From NCBI GenBank assembly GCA_902573465.1, contig CACGJX010000005.1:1-64000 (forward strand): a DNA stretch of 64,000 bases. The letters are read 5' to 3'. This stretch comes from an uncultured Pelagibacteraceae bacterium. Lineage in GTDB: Bacteria > Pseudomonadota > Alphaproteobacteria > Pelagibacterales > Pelagibacteraceae. Both the position numbers and the translations under genes were made by a program. Positions within the stretch are counted from its first letter, which is position 1, and each line of letters starts with the position of its first letter. The notes beneath the pieces are model-generated. The model worked only from the letters and a program-made list of their open reading frames with translations. It had not been told where the DNA came from and made no database searches. This document shows positions 26,544 through 35,695 of this stretch, piece by piece.

Positions 26544-29318
26544 TTAATGTAATGTACCCCAATTTTCTCCGGTGTTTAAATCTACTGTAAGAGGTATTGA
26601 GAAAGAATGTTGATCACTCTCAGCAACGCTAGACATTTCTTCAATTATCACTTTGGATATTTTTTTTACTTCATTTTTGGGACTTTCAAAAATTAGTTCG
26701 TCATGGATTTGAAGTAACATCTTTGTTTTGTTGAGTTTTTGCTCCTTTAATTTTTTATCAATTCTTATCATTGCTAATCTCATTATTTCAGCAGCAGACC
26801 CTTGTATTGGAGCATTAATTGCTGCACGTTCTTGAAAGTTTCTTACATTATAATTTTTATCATTTATATTTATAAAATGAGATCTTCTTCCAAAAATATT
26901 ACTTACATAACCGCTTTTTCTACAAAATTTAATTGTTCGATCCATATAAACTTTTATTTCGGGGAACTTTGAGAAATATGAATTTAGAAACTCTTCCGCT
27001 TCAAAATTAGAGACATTTATTTGCTTCGCTAATCCATACTGCGAAATTCCGTATATTATTCCAAAGTTTATGGCTTTAGCCTTTCTTCTTTGATCTTGAT
27101 TCACCTTATTAATATCAATATTAAAAATTTGGCTAGCAGTTAGGGAGTGTATATCCTCATTATTTTGAAAAGCTTTTTTTAATTCTTTAACATCAGCCAA
27201 ATCAGCTAAAATTCTCATTTCAATTTGATTATAGTCTGCTGAAATCAAAATATTATCTTTGTCAGCAACAAAAGCTTTGCGAATATCTCTACCATCTTCT
27301 GATTTAATTGGAATATTTTGCAAGTTAGGATCACTTGAAGCTAATCGTCCTGTAGTCGTTGCTGCTAATAAAAAAGAAGTATGAACTTTTTTTGTATCAG
27401 GATTAATATGTTCGGGTAATGAGTCTGAATAGGTATTTTTAAGTTTTGAAACTTGCCGCCAGTCCAGGACTAATTGTGGAAATTTATGACCTTTAAAAGC
27501 GAGATCTTCAAGTACTGAGGCACTTGTTGCAAAACTTCCCTTTTTAGTTTTTTTTAAGTCTGCAATCTTAAGATCATTGTATAAAATTTCACCCAGTTGT
27601 TTTGGAGAAGCAATATTGAACTCTTTCTTGGAGAGTTTAAAAACTTCTTTCTGAATTTTTTCAATCTTTTTTTCAAATTTGGTAGATAATGTTTTGAGAA
27701 ACTTTTTATCAACTTTAATACCCTGTATTTCCATATCAGCTAAAATTCTAAGTAATGGCTTTTCAAAAATTTCATAAATATTAATCATTTTTTCTTCTTT
27801 CAAACTTTTATAGAATTTTTTATATAGTCTATAAGTTATGTCAGCGTCCTCAGCAGCATAATCTTTTGCTTTTTCTAAATCGACTTCACTAAAATTTATC
27901 TGTTTCTTTCCAGAACCAACTAATTCTTTGAATTTTATTGTTTTATGATTCAGATGAATTTCAGATAACGTATCCATATTGTGTCTATTTTTTCCAGCAT
28001 CAAGTACGTAAGACATGAGCATGGTATCCTCCATCGCTGATACAATTATCCCATGATTAAAAAATACAATAAAATCAAATTTAATATTCTGACCTATTTT
28101 TTTAATACTTGGATCTTCAAGTAAAGGTTTTAATTTTTTAAGCACTATGTCTTTATCAATGCACTTTTTTGAATTATGTCCTATCGGTATGTAACAAGCT
28201 TTTCCAATCTTAGAGCTCAAAGATACTCCAACTAAATCAGCTTGATGAGGATCTAAAGAATTTGTTTCTGTATCAACTGCAACTTCTCCTATTTCTTCAG
28301 CTTCCTTAATCCATTCATCAATTTTGTTTTGCTCTGTTATTAAAAAATAATTTTTCTTATCAATTTCAACTTTTTTTTCCTTTATCTGAGCATCCTTTTT
28401 TTCACCATTAAAATCTGGCTCTCCATAAGCAGAAATAGCAGAGCTAAGTAACCTATTAAACTCCATTTCTCGTAGAAATTTATAAAGTTTATCTTTATCA
28501 ATTTTTTTTAATTCAAAATCATTTAGTTTCATTTCAATTGGAGCATCGTGCTTTAATGTTACTAATTTTTTACTTATTAAAGCTTTATCTTTGTTGTTTA
28601 ATAAAGTCTCTCTTCTCTTATTTTGTTTGATTTCATCTGCTGATTTTAAAAGTGTCTCTAGATCACCATACTTATTAATTAATTCTGCTGCAGTTTTTAC
28701 ACCAATTCCTGGAACACCAGGAACGTTATCACTGCTATCCCCTGCTAGAGCCTGAACATCTATAACTTTATCTGGATCTACTCCAAATTTGTTTTTTACA
28801 TCCTCATCAGAGATGAACTTATTTTTCATTGGATCAAAAATACGAACATCTTTTCTATACAATTGCATCAAATCTTTATCTGATGAAACTATTGTTACCT
28901 TTGCTCCTTTTTTTAAAATCTGATCAACATAAGTTGCAATTAAATCGTCCGCTTCATAATTAACTAATTCAACAGAGGGTAAATTAAAGGCTAAAACTGA
29001 TTTTCTTATATATTCAAATTGTGGTGCTAGGTCATCTGGTGCCTCAGATCGATTGGCTTTGTAATCACTATAAATTTCATTTCTAAATGTCTTTCTAGCT
29101 GAGTCAAAAATAACTGCAAAATGAGTTGGTTTTTGAAGATTTTGATTTGATTTCGAATCTTCAAGAAGTTTAAACAACATGCTACAAAAACCACTTACTG
29201 CTCCAGTCGGTAATCCATCACTTTTTCGAGTTAATGGTGGTAAGGCATAATAAGCTCTAAATATATAACCTGATCCATCAATTAGATAAAAATGATCTGT
29301 TTTTTGAATCTTATTCAT
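26544..29318 (-). CDS. polA: DNA polymerase I
   Basis: A 924-residue enzyme for Okazaki-fragment processing and repair synthesis. Three domains are complete: the 5' nuclease (1-290, with YLIDGSGYIFRAYYAL and DSSDNVPGVPGIG), the 3'-5' proofreading exonuclease (325-500, with VAVDTETNSLD keeping the acidic residues), and the polymerase (motif A SADYNQIEMRILA, motif B RRKAKAINFGIIYG, motif C QIHDELIFE). Because the DxE residues of the exonuclease are present, proofreading is probably active, unlike in some Pol I enzymes. Length matches E. coli (928). Divergent from bioY across 46 bases. Confidence 0.97.
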   Translation of the reverse strand: MNKIQKTDHFYLIDGSGYIFRAYYALPPLTRKSDGLPTGAVSGFCSMLFKLLEDSKSNQNLQKPTHFAVIFDSARKTFRNEIYSDYKANRSEAPDDLAPQFEYIRKSVLAFNLPSVELVNYEADDLIATYVDQILKKGAKVTIVSSDKDLMQLYRKDVRIFDPMKNKFISDEDVKNKFGVDPDKVIDVQALAGDSSDNVPGVPGIGVKTAAELINKYGDLETLLKSADEIKQNKRRETLLNNKDKALISKKLVTLKHDAPIEMKLNDFELKKIDKDKLYKFLREMEFNRLLSSAISAYGEPDFNGEKKDAQIKEKKVEIDKKNYFLITEQNKIDEWIKEAEEIGEVAVDTETNSLDPHQADLVGVSLSSKIGKACYIPIGHNSKKCIDKDIVLKKLKPLLEDPSIKKIGQNIKFDFIVFFNHGIIVSAMEDTMLMSYVLDAGKNRHNMDTLSEIHLNHKTIKFKELVGSGKKQINFSEVDLEKAKDYAAEDADITYRLYKKFYKSLKEEKMINIYEIFEKPLLRILADMEIQGIKVDKKFLKTLSTKFEKKIEKIQKEVFKLSKKEFNIASPKQLGEILYNDLKIADLKKTKKGSFATSASVLEDLAFKGHKFPQLVLDWRQVSKLKNTYSDSLPEHINPDTKKVHTSFLLAATTTGRLASSDPNLQNIPIKSEDGRDIRKAFVADKDNILISADYNQIEMRILADLADVKELKKAFQNNEDIHSLTASQIFNIDINKVNQDQRRKAKAINFGIIYGISQYGLAKQINVSNFEAEEFLNSYFSKFPEIKVYMDRTIKFCRKSGYVSNIFGRRSHFININDKNYNVRNFQERAAINAPIQGSAAEIMRLAMIRIDKKLKEQKLNKTKMLLQIHDELIFESPKNEVKKISKVIIEEMSSVAESDQHSFSIPLTVDLNTGENWGTLH

Positions 29319-29364
29319 TAAAATTTAATATAGATTAAAGATAAAAATAAGAGTATTATTTTTT

Positions 29365-29916
29365 ATGGATCTTATAAAGCAAAATACTCAAAACCAGCTT
29401 GTAAAATCATTATTAATTATCTTTATAGGTTCAATAATTCTTACAATTTCTGCCAAAATCAAGATACCTTTTTATCCAGTTCCAATGACTATGCAAACAT
29501 TCATAGTTTTATTTTTAGGTATTAGCTTCGGATATAAAATAGCTTTAGCCACTGTAAGTTTATACTTGTTAGAGGGTATTTTAGGTTTGCCAGTATTTTC
29601 TAATTCTCCTGAAAGAGGAATTGGTTTGGTATATTTTACAGGTCCAACAATGGGGTATTTAATTGGATTTTTATCAGCATGTTTTTTAGCCTCATACGTA
29701 AAAAATGACGATAATTATTTTTTAATTTTTTTTAAATTAGTATTTTCAGTTTCAACAATTTATATCCTGGGTATACTATGGCTAGGTACATTAATTGGTT
29801 GGGATAAACCTATTTTAAAATTAGGTGTAATACCTTTTTTAGTTGCTGAACTTTTCAAAATTTGTCTACTCACTTTAATAGCAAAAAAAATTATAAAATT
29901 TAGAAAATTTATTTAG
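29365..29916 (+). CDS. bioY: Biotin transporter substrate-binding subunit BioY
   Basis: A 183-residue membrane protein with about six hydrophobic helices. The segment KIKIPFYPVPMTMQTFIVLFLG is the BioY signature, followed by LYLLEGILGLPVF and GPTMGYLIGF. BioY is the biotin-specific S-component of energy-coupling-factor transporters. No ATPase (BioM) or BioN gene is next to it, as in other bacteria with solitary BioY. It suggests that biotin is taken up from outside. Its 3' end overlaps the convergent response regulator gene by eight bases. Confidence 0.92.
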   Translation: MDLIKQNTQNQLVKSLLIIFIGSIILTISAKIKIPFYPVPMTMQTFIVLFLGISFGYKIALATVSLYLLEGILGLPVFSNSPERGIGLVYFTGPTMGYLIGFLSACFLASYVKNDDNYFLIFFKLVFSVSTIYILGILWLGTLIGWDKPILKLGVIPFLVAELFKICLLTLIAKKIIKFRKFI

Positions 29917-30472
29917 GCGATCTTTTAGATAATATTCTTTGAAGAGTTCTTCTGTGCATTTTAAGCCTTCTTGCAGTCTCTGAAACATTTCTGTTACATA
30001 ATTCAAATACTCTATGAATATGTTCCCATTTAACCCGATCTGCTGACATTGGATTTTCAGGTGGTGCAGCTTTTTTTGATGGATCTGCTAATAACGCTTT
30101 TTCTACATCATCTGCATCTGCTGGTTTAGCTAAATAGTCAATAGCACCCTCTTTGATTGCAGCTACAGCAGTTGGAATATTTCCGTATCCAGTTAGCATT
30201 ATGATTCGACTTAGTGAATTTGATGATTGAATTTCTTTTACAACCTCTAATCCATTTCCATCATTTAATCTAAGGTCAACTACTGCAAAACCTGGTTTTT
30301 TCACTTTAACCATGTCTTTACCTTTTTGCACACTCTCAGCTTGTAAGACCTCAAACCCCTTTTTTTCCATTGCTCTCGCTAATCTCTCCCTAAAAGGATT
30401 GTCATCATCCACTATTAATAAGGATTTATTGTCAAAATCAGCCAGATTTTGTAATGGAGCTTGGTTTTTCAT
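29909..30472 (-). CDS. PrrA/RegA/ActR-type response regulator
   Basis: A 187-residue regulator with a receiver domain (LLIVDDDNPFRERLARAM at the start, phospho-acceptor Asp in FAVVDLRLNDGNG, LTGYGNIPTAVAAIK) and a C-terminal Fis-type helix-turn-helix (NVSETARRLKMHRRTLQRILSKRSP). The proline-rich linker AAPPENPMSADRV and this layout identify the redox regulator family that controls energy metabolism in Alphaproteobacteria. I prefer the ATG at 30472; a GTG at 30499 would add nine residues without a visible ribosome-binding site. No cognate PrrB/RegB sensor gene is adjacent. Confidence 0.88.
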   Translation of the reverse strand: MKNQAPLQNLADFDNKSLLIVDDDNPFRERLARAMEKKGFEVLQAESVQKGKDMVKVKKPGFAVVDLRLNDGNGLEVVKEIQSSNSLSRIIMLTGYGNIPTAVAAIKEGAIDYLAKPADADDVEKALLADPSKKAAPPENPMSADRVKWEHIHRVFELCNRNVSETARRLKMHRRTLQRILSKRSPK

Positions 30473-30526
30473 GAATCCTATATGGATATTTTTTTCCACA
30501 ATTCAATAGGCCATTATTTGCTTTAC

Positions 30527-30544
30527 ATTGAATAAGTATTCAAT
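30527..30544. promoter_or_regulatory. Perfect palindrome between divergent regulator and polyamine operon
   Basis: ATTGAATA and TATTCAAT face each other across two bases. An 8+8 perfect inverted repeat of this kind in an intergenic promoter region is a plausible operator for a dimeric regulator of either divergent unit. AT-rich background makes some palindromes expected, so this is tentative. Confidence 0.4.
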
Positions 30545-30620
30545 TAATTGCTCGAATATTAAAGTTTTTTTTAAATAAAAGACTTTTTTTTTGTTAAATT
30601 TTTTTTGGGGGGCATTTAAA

Positions 30621-31805
30621 ATGCAAAAATTTAAGTCAGTTGAAGAATTAGTAAATCAACTGAAACCGGAAAAACCTGTCTATTGTATAAGGAAGAATTC
30701 TATTCTTTCTGCTTCAAAATTCTTTCAGAAGAAATTTCCAGGAAAAATACTATATGCTGTAAAAACTAATCCCCATCCTGAAGTTATCAAAACTTTGATA
30801 AGAAGTGGAATTAATCAATTTGATGTTGCGTCTATTGAAGAAATCAAAGCAGTGAGGAAATTTGATAATACTGCAAAATGTTCTTTTATGCATACTGTTA
30901 AAAGTAGAGAAAGCATAAAGGAAGCTTATTACAATTTTGGAGTAAAAACTTTTGCTTTAGATACTAAAGATGAATTAATAAAAATTATTGAAACAACAGA
31001 CAATGCTAAAGATTTAGAATTATTTATTAGAGTTGCTGTTTCTAATGAGCATGCTGAAATAGATTTATCAAAAAAATTCGGTGCTTTGAATTCTGAAGCT
31101 TCAGGACTGTTAAGACTTGCAAAACTTCATTCAAAAAAAATTGGCTTAAGTTTTCATGTTGGTTCCCAATGTATGCATCCAATTTCATACTCTAAAGGAA
31201 TTAATGAAGTGGGAAATATAATTAAAAAAACTAAAATAATTCCAGATTATATTAATATCGGTGGAGGCTTCCCGACAATTTATCCTGATCTTGTGCCTCT
31301 ATCTTTGGAAAGTTATATGGAAGAAATTAAAAAAAGTTTAGAAAATTTAAATCTAAAGAGTATGCCTCAAATAATTTGTGAACCTGGTAGAGCTTTGGTT
31401 GCAGAAAGTGGATCAACAATCGTAAGAGTTAATTTGAGAAAAAAACAAAAACTTTATATTAATGATGGTACTTACGGTACACTTTTTGATGCTGGAACAC
31501 CTAATATAGTTTTTCCATCAAAATTAATCAAAGAAAATTCAAGTAAGATTATTTCCAAGAAAATGACTGTGTTTGATTTTTATGGACCAACATGTGACAG
31601 TATGGATTATATGAAAGGTCCTTTCCTACTTCCGAATAATATTAAAGAAAATGATTACATTGAACTTGGTCAATTAGGATCATATGGTTTAACTTTTAGA
31701 ACTCAATTTAATGGTTATTACTCCGATGAGATTTATGAGGTTGAGGATAAACCAATAATGTCTATGTATGATAAGAATTCAGACAAAGCTACTCTAGTTG
31801 CTTAA
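30621..31805 (+). CDS. Ornithine/lysine decarboxylase, alanine-racemase fold (PLP)
   Basis: A 394-residue group IV decarboxylase. The PLP lysine is K48 in LYAVKTNPHP, the glycine loop is NIGGGFPTIYPD, the phosphate-binding segment is CEPGRALVAESG, and FYGPTCDSMD carries the catalytic cysteine. It would make putrescine from ornithine (or cadaverine from lysine) and feeds the two downstream polyamine genes. I chose the ATG at 30621, where an unusual run of six G residues eight bases upstream can serve as the ribosome-binding site; the in-frame TTG at 30591 lacks one. Its stop overlaps the next start as TAATG. Confidence 0.9.
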   Translation: MQKFKSVEELVNQLKPEKPVYCIRKNSILSASKFFQKKFPGKILYAVKTNPHPEVIKTLIRSGINQFDVASIEEIKAVRKFDNTAKCSFMHTVKSRESIKEAYYNFGVKTFALDTKDELIKIIETTDNAKDLELFIRVAVSNEHAEIDLSKKFGALNSEASGLLRLAKLHSKKIGLSFHVGSQCMHPISYSKGINEVGNIIKKTKIIPDYINIGGGFPTIYPDLVPLSLESYMEEIKKSLENLNLKSMPQIICEPGRALVAESGSTIVRVNLRKKQKLYINDGTYGTLFDAGTPNIVFPSKLIKENSSKIISKKMTVFDFYGPTCDSMDYMKGPFLLPNNIKENDYIELGQLGSYGLTFRTQFNGYYSDEIYEVEDKPIMSMYDKNSDKATLVA

Positions 31806-32848
31806 TGTCAGAAAATAAAAATCTTGGTCACAACAGTAAAAAAGATTTCTTAAAAAAACCTGTAGAGCATATTGATATTACATCATTCGATTCTAGAAAA
31901 ATTATCTCTTCCATGGAAAAAATGTCTTTTGTTTCAAGAGAAACAGCAAACGCAGCCAATATTTATAATGAAATGTTGAAAGACAAAGAATGTACAATTT
32001 TTTTAACATTAGCAGGTTCAACATCTGCTGCAGGTTGTATGAATATTTATAAAGATTTAGTTAAATATAATATGGTTGATGCAATAGTAGCAACTGGCGC
32101 TTCAATAATAGATATGGATTTTTTTGAAGCTCTTGGTTTTAAACACTATCAAGGGTCTCAATTCCAAGATGATACTGAATTAAGAAAAAATTATATCGAT
32201 AGAATTTACGACACATACATAGACGAAGATGAGTTACAGATTTGTGATAAAAAAATATGTGAAATCGCGGATACCTTGGAACCTAGAAGTTATACGTCCA
32301 GAGAATTTATCAAAGAAATGGGTAAATATTTAAAAAAAAATTCTATTAAAAAAGACTCTTTGATTGAAACAGCATACGATAATGATGTTCCAATTTTTTG
32401 CCCAGCTTTCACCGACTCCAGTGCTGGATTTGGTTTAGTTATACATCAAGAAAAAAATCCAAAAAAACATATGACAATTGACTCTATAAGAGAATTTAGA
32501 GAATTGACTGAAATTAAAATACGCTCGAAGGGATCAGGTCTATTTATGATTGGTGGTGGTGTTCCAAAAAATTTTATTCAAGACACCGTAATTTGTGCTG
32601 AATTATTAGGTAAGGAAGTTGACATGCATAAATACGCTGTGCAAATCACAGTTGCTGATTCTAGAGACGGCGCATGTAGTAGTTCAACATTAAAGGAAGC
32701 AAGTTCATGGGGTAAAGTTGATGTCACAAAAGAACAAATGGTATTTGCTGAAGCCACTAGTGTACTTCCTCTAATAGCTAGCGACGCTTATCACAGAGGT
32801 GAGTGGAAAAATAGGGATAAGAAAAAATTCACAAAAATTTTTGAGTAA
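31805..32848 (+). CDS. Deoxyhypusine-synthase-family protein (probable homospermidine synthase)
   Basis: A 347-residue NAD-dependent aminobutyltransferase. The catalytic lysine is K255 in GGGVPKNFIQ, matching the active-site lysine of deoxyhypusine synthase. TLAGSTSAAGCMNIYKDLV and VATGASIIDMDFFEALG are family segments. Eukaryotic enzymes modify eIF5A, but bacteria lack hypusine; homologues from bacteria have been reported to make homospermidine from putrescine or spermidine. Overlap with the decarboxylase gene (TAATG) and a ureohydrolase gene four bases downstream support a polyamine role. The exact product is inferred. Confidence 0.88.
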   Translation: MSENKNLGHNSKKDFLKKPVEHIDITSFDSRKIISSMEKMSFVSRETANAANIYNEMLKDKECTIFLTLAGSTSAAGCMNIYKDLVKYNMVDAIVATGASIIDMDFFEALGFKHYQGSQFQDDTELRKNYIDRIYDTYIDEDELQICDKKICEIADTLEPRSYTSREFIKEMGKYLKKNSIKKDSLIETAYDNDVPIFCPAFTDSSAGFGLVIHQEKNPKKHMTIDSIREFRELTEIKIRSKGSGLFMIGGGVPKNFIQDTVICAELLGKEVDMHKYAVQITVADSRDGACSSSTLKEASSWGKVDVTKEQMVFAEATSVLPLIASDAYHRGEWKNRDKKKFTKIFE

Positions 32849-32851
32849 AAA

Positions 32852-33727
32852 TTGAAATATTTATCAAACAGAAATGGATTTTTAGGAGTCGACAATAAAT
32901 TTAATTTCAAAGAAAAGGTTGTTGTGGTTCCATTTGGACTTGAGAAAACTGTTAGTTATGGTGGTGGCACCAGAAATGGACCTAAAGAAATTATAAAGGC
33001 TTCTCATCAAGTGGAATTATATGATGAAGAGCTAAATTGTGAACCCTATAAAAAAATTGGGATTAAAACATTAAAGCCCTTTAAGATTCATAGAAATATC
33101 AAAAAGGCTCTCGAGAAAGTGTCAAATATAAATAAAGAAATTTTAGATAAAAGACTTTTTCCAATCACGTTTGGAGGAGAACATTCAATTACACCTGGAT
33201 GTATTTATCCATTTGTTAAAAAATACAAAAAAATTTGTCTCTTACATTTCGATGCCCATGCTGATTTAAGAAATAGTTATAATGGTGAAAAGTTCTCTCA
33301 TGCATCAGCAATAAGAAGGTGCTTAGACCATAAAAATATATCATTAATATCTTTTGGGATCAGAAATATATCAGAGAGTGAAATTCCATTTTTAAAAAAG
33401 AATAAATCGAGAATAAATATTTTTTGGGCAAAAGATAAATCAAAGTGGGATTTAACAAAATTTAAAAAACTTATAAAAAATAAGACAGTTTATTTAACAT
33501 TTGATGTCGATGGTTTCGACTCAAGTATCATGCCAGCCACAGGAACTCCTGAACCTGGCGGATTATTATGGGATGAGACACTCAATATAATTAAAATTGC
33601 TGCAAAAAATTCAAACATTGTCGGTGCTGACATCAATGAATTAGCACCTATTAAAGGTTTTAATTCATACAACTTTCTTGTTGCAAAGCTCGCTTATAAA
33701 ATATTGTCTTATAAGTTTTTGATTTAA
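32852..33727 (+). CDS. speB: Ureohydrolase, agmatinase-like
   Basis: A 291-residue manganese hydrolase of the arginase/agmatinase family. Metal ligands sit in GGEHSIT, HFDAHADLRN and TFDVDGFDSSIMPATGTPEPGG. It would free urea from agmatine to give putrescine, parallel to the decarboxylase upstream; arginase or guanidinobutyrase activity is possible, and arginase would supply ornithine to that decarboxylase. Translation seems to begin at TTG (32852), four bases after the previous stop. Its stop shares the TTAA at 33724-33727 with the convergent transporter gene. Confidence 0.88.
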   Translation: MKYLSNRNGFLGVDNKFNFKEKVVVVPFGLEKTVSYGGGTRNGPKEIIKASHQVELYDEELNCEPYKKIGIKTLKPFKIHRNIKKALEKVSNINKEILDKRLFPITFGGEHSITPGCIYPFVKKYKKICLLHFDAHADLRNSYNGEKFSHASAIRRCLDHKNISLISFGIRNISESEIPFLKKNKSRINIFWAKDKSKWDLTKFKKLIKNKTVYLTFDVDGFDSSIMPATGTPEPGGLLWDETLNIIKIAAKNSNIVGADINELAPIKGFNSYNFLVAKLAYKILSYKFLI

Positions 33728-34278
33728 GCTTTAATTGGTTTAAAAGTTTTTAAAAGTAATCTAAATGGTATTAACATAATCAAAGCTACTATTACTTTTA
33801 CAATCAAATCTCCAAGAGAAAGTGTAACCCATGGCACGCCAGTCCCATAAAACGATATTGAAAAAAACAAAAATGTATCGATTGTTGAGCCAATCATTGA
33901 GGATGTTAATGGTGCAACAAACCATTCTTTCTTTCTTAATCTGTCAAATATTTGGACATCTAATAATTGTGCAGTTAAAAATGCAATTCCAGACCCAATA
34001 GCTATACGAATAGATATAAGATCTGCAAAATCAGTAGAAAATAAAACTGTAAAACCAATTCCTAGTACAAAGCCAAAATATACAATTTTTCTTGCAACCC
34101 TTTTTCCATAAGATCTATTAGCTAAATCTGTAATTAAAAAAGCGATCGGATAAGAGAAAGCTCCGTAGGTTAATATTTCATTTAAACCATAATAATTAAT
34201 TGGAAATTGAACAAGATAATTAGAGGATAGGACAACAACACCCATCAAAAATGATAGAAGTAAAAATGATTTACTCAT
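33724..34278 (-). CDS. VUT family (YhhQ-like) queuosine-precursor transporter
   Basis: A 184-residue membrane protein with about six hydrophobic helices. NEILTYGAFSYPIAFLITDLANRSYG and the region around LDVQIFDRLR and STIDTFLFFSISFYG match the Vut_1/YhhQ family, which imports queuine precursors (preQ0/preQ1) for tRNA modification. Its start overlaps the rpmB stop as TAATG, so it is the second gene of the rpmB unit and would follow ribosome synthesis. Substrate assignment comes from the family. Confidence 0.85.
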   Translation of the reverse strand: MSKSFLLLSFLMGVVVLSSNYLVQFPINYYGLNEILTYGAFSYPIAFLITDLANRSYGKRVARKIVYFGFVLGIGFTVLFSTDFADLISIRIAIGSGIAFLTAQLLDVQIFDRLRKKEWFVAPLTSSMIGSTIDTFLFFSISFYGTGVPWVTLSLGDLIVKVIVALIMLIPFRLLLKTFKPIKA

Positions 34279-34592
34279 TAAGCTGTTTTAGATTGTGCAG
34301 TTTTTTTTTGAAATGGAGATTTAATTAACAAACTTTTTTTTAGTTTTTTTAATCTAGGAGATAAATTTTTATTTTTTACAGATTTTAGAAATTCATCAAA
34401 ACTACCTTTTTTATCTACTGATCTAACCCCTGCATTACTCACTGTTAATTTTATGCTTCTTTTTAAAAGTTCACTTGTAAATTTTACTTTTTTTAAATTA
34501 GGTAAGAATCTTCTTTTTGTCTTATTGTTAGCATGACTAACGTTATGACCTTTCATTGGATTTTTTCCAGTTAATTCGCATTTTTTTGTCAT
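34278..34592 (-). CDS. rpmB: 50S ribosomal protein L28
   Basis: A 104-residue ribosomal protein of the large subunit. The N-terminus [19 protein letters not shown] and [12 protein letters not shown] are diagnostic for L28. The C-terminal tail is longer than in E. coli (78 residues), as is common in Alphaproteobacteria. A clear promoter (TTGACG, 17 bases, TATATA) lies immediately upstream at 34605-34633. rpmG (L33) is not adjacent here. Confidence 0.96.
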   Translation of the reverse strand: MTKKCELTGKNPMKGHNVSHANNKTKRRFLPNLKKVKFTSELLKRSIKLTVSNAGVRSVDKKGSFDEFLKSVKNKNLSPRLKKLKKSLLIKSPFQKKTAQSKTA

Positions 34593-34604
34593 AATTTGAT
34601 CGAC

Positions 34605-34633
34605 TATATAAAGTGAGATATTGATGGCGTCAA
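34605..34633 (-). promoter_or_regulatory. Sigma-70 type promoter of rpmB
   Basis: Reading the minus strand, TTGACG (34633-34628) is followed after exactly 17 bases by TATATA (34610-34605). Transcription should begin about seven bases on, leaving a very short leader before the ATG at 34592. This is the best housekeeping promoter match that I see in the window and suits a ribosomal protein gene. Confidence 0.72.
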
Positions 34634-34648
34634 GTTTATTAGATTATT

Positions 34649-35695
34649 CTAATCCTTTTTTCCTACTATTTCATTAAAGTTTTTAACACCATCTTTTAAT
34701 AATATTTCCTTCAGCTCTTTTTTAATTAGACCAACAATATTTGGACCTCTATAAACCATGCCTGTATAAAGTTGTAAATAATCAGCTCCTGCTAAAAATT
34801 TTTGATAAGCAGATCTGCCAGAGTCCACACCACCTACGCCTATAATTTTGATTCTGCCTTTTAAAACTTTATAAAATTTTCTGATTAACTCTGAAGACTT
34901 TAACTCGATAGGTTTCCCGGATAATCCTCCTTTTTGATGGCTTTGAGTATTTTGTAAATTTTCTCTTGTTGTATCAGATGTGTTAGAAATAATAGCAGCT
35001 TCAATCTTGTTATCTAAAAGCACTTCAGAAATTTTCATAATTTCTTTATCATTAATATCTGGTGATACTTTTACCGCTATAGGTGTTTTAGAGTTAAGAT
35101 CTTTCTTCTCTTTTTCTATTAGTTTTAAAAGATCATCTAATTTTTTTTGATCATGAAAGTTTCTTAAATCTTCAGTGTTTGGTGAGGAAATATTAACAGT
35201 AATATAATCAGAGACCCCATTAAACATTTTTAAACACTGTATATAATCATTTGTTCTATCTTCTGAGTCTTTATTAGGTCCAATATTTATTCCAAGTAAT
35301 CCAGTTGGATTGTTTCTTTTAATACGATCTACAATATTTTTTGAACCTTGATTATTGAAACCAAGTCTATTTATCAGGGCCTCATCTTCCACTAGTCTAA
35401 AAACTCTAGGTTTGGGATTTCCGTATTGTTCTAATGGTGTAACAGTTCCTACTTCGACGAAACCAAACCCTAAATTGAATAATGAATTATATACCTCGGC
35501 ATTCTTATCAAATCCTGCTGCCATACCAATTGGATTTTCTATTTCTTTATTAAATAATTTAGTCTTAAAAAGAGGATTATTTTTTTCATCGTCTAAAATA
35601 TTTGGAATAAAATTAAATTTTAGTGACTTTATCGCTAAACTATGAGCCGTCTCTGGATCTAATTTAAAAATTAAAGATCTTAAATTTGAAAACAT
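34649..35695 (-). CDS. pyrD: Dihydroorotate dehydrogenase (quinone), class 2
   Basis: A 348-residue FMN enzyme that oxidises dihydroorotate to orotate in pyrimidine synthesis and passes electrons to quinone. FMN/substrate segments are NPIGMAAGFDKNAEV, GFVEVGTVTPLEQYGNPKPRVFR and VNISSPNTEDLR; the C-terminal phosphate site is IIGVGGVDSGRSAYQKFLAGA. The N-terminal helical part (LRSLIFKLDPETAH) attaches to the membrane. Its start overlaps the lysK stop by one base (TAATG). rpmB follows 56 bases downstream with its own promoter. Confidence 0.95.
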   Translation of the reverse strand: MFSNLRSLIFKLDPETAHSLAIKSLKFNFIPNILDDEKNNPLFKTKLFNKEIENPIGMAAGFDKNAEVYNSLFNLGFGFVEVGTVTPLEQYGNPKPRVFRLVEDEALINRLGFNNQGSKNIVDRIKRNNPTGLLGINIGPNKDSEDRTNDYIQCLKMFNGVSDYITVNISSPNTEDLRNFHDQKKLDDLLKLIEKEKKDLNSKTPIAVKVSPDINDKEIMKISEVLLDNKIEAAIISNTSDTTRENLQNTQSHQKGGLSGKPIELKSSELIRKFYKVLKGRIKIIGVGGVDSGRSAYQKFLAGADYLQLYTGMVYRGPNIVGLIKKELKEILLKDGVKNFNEIVGKKD

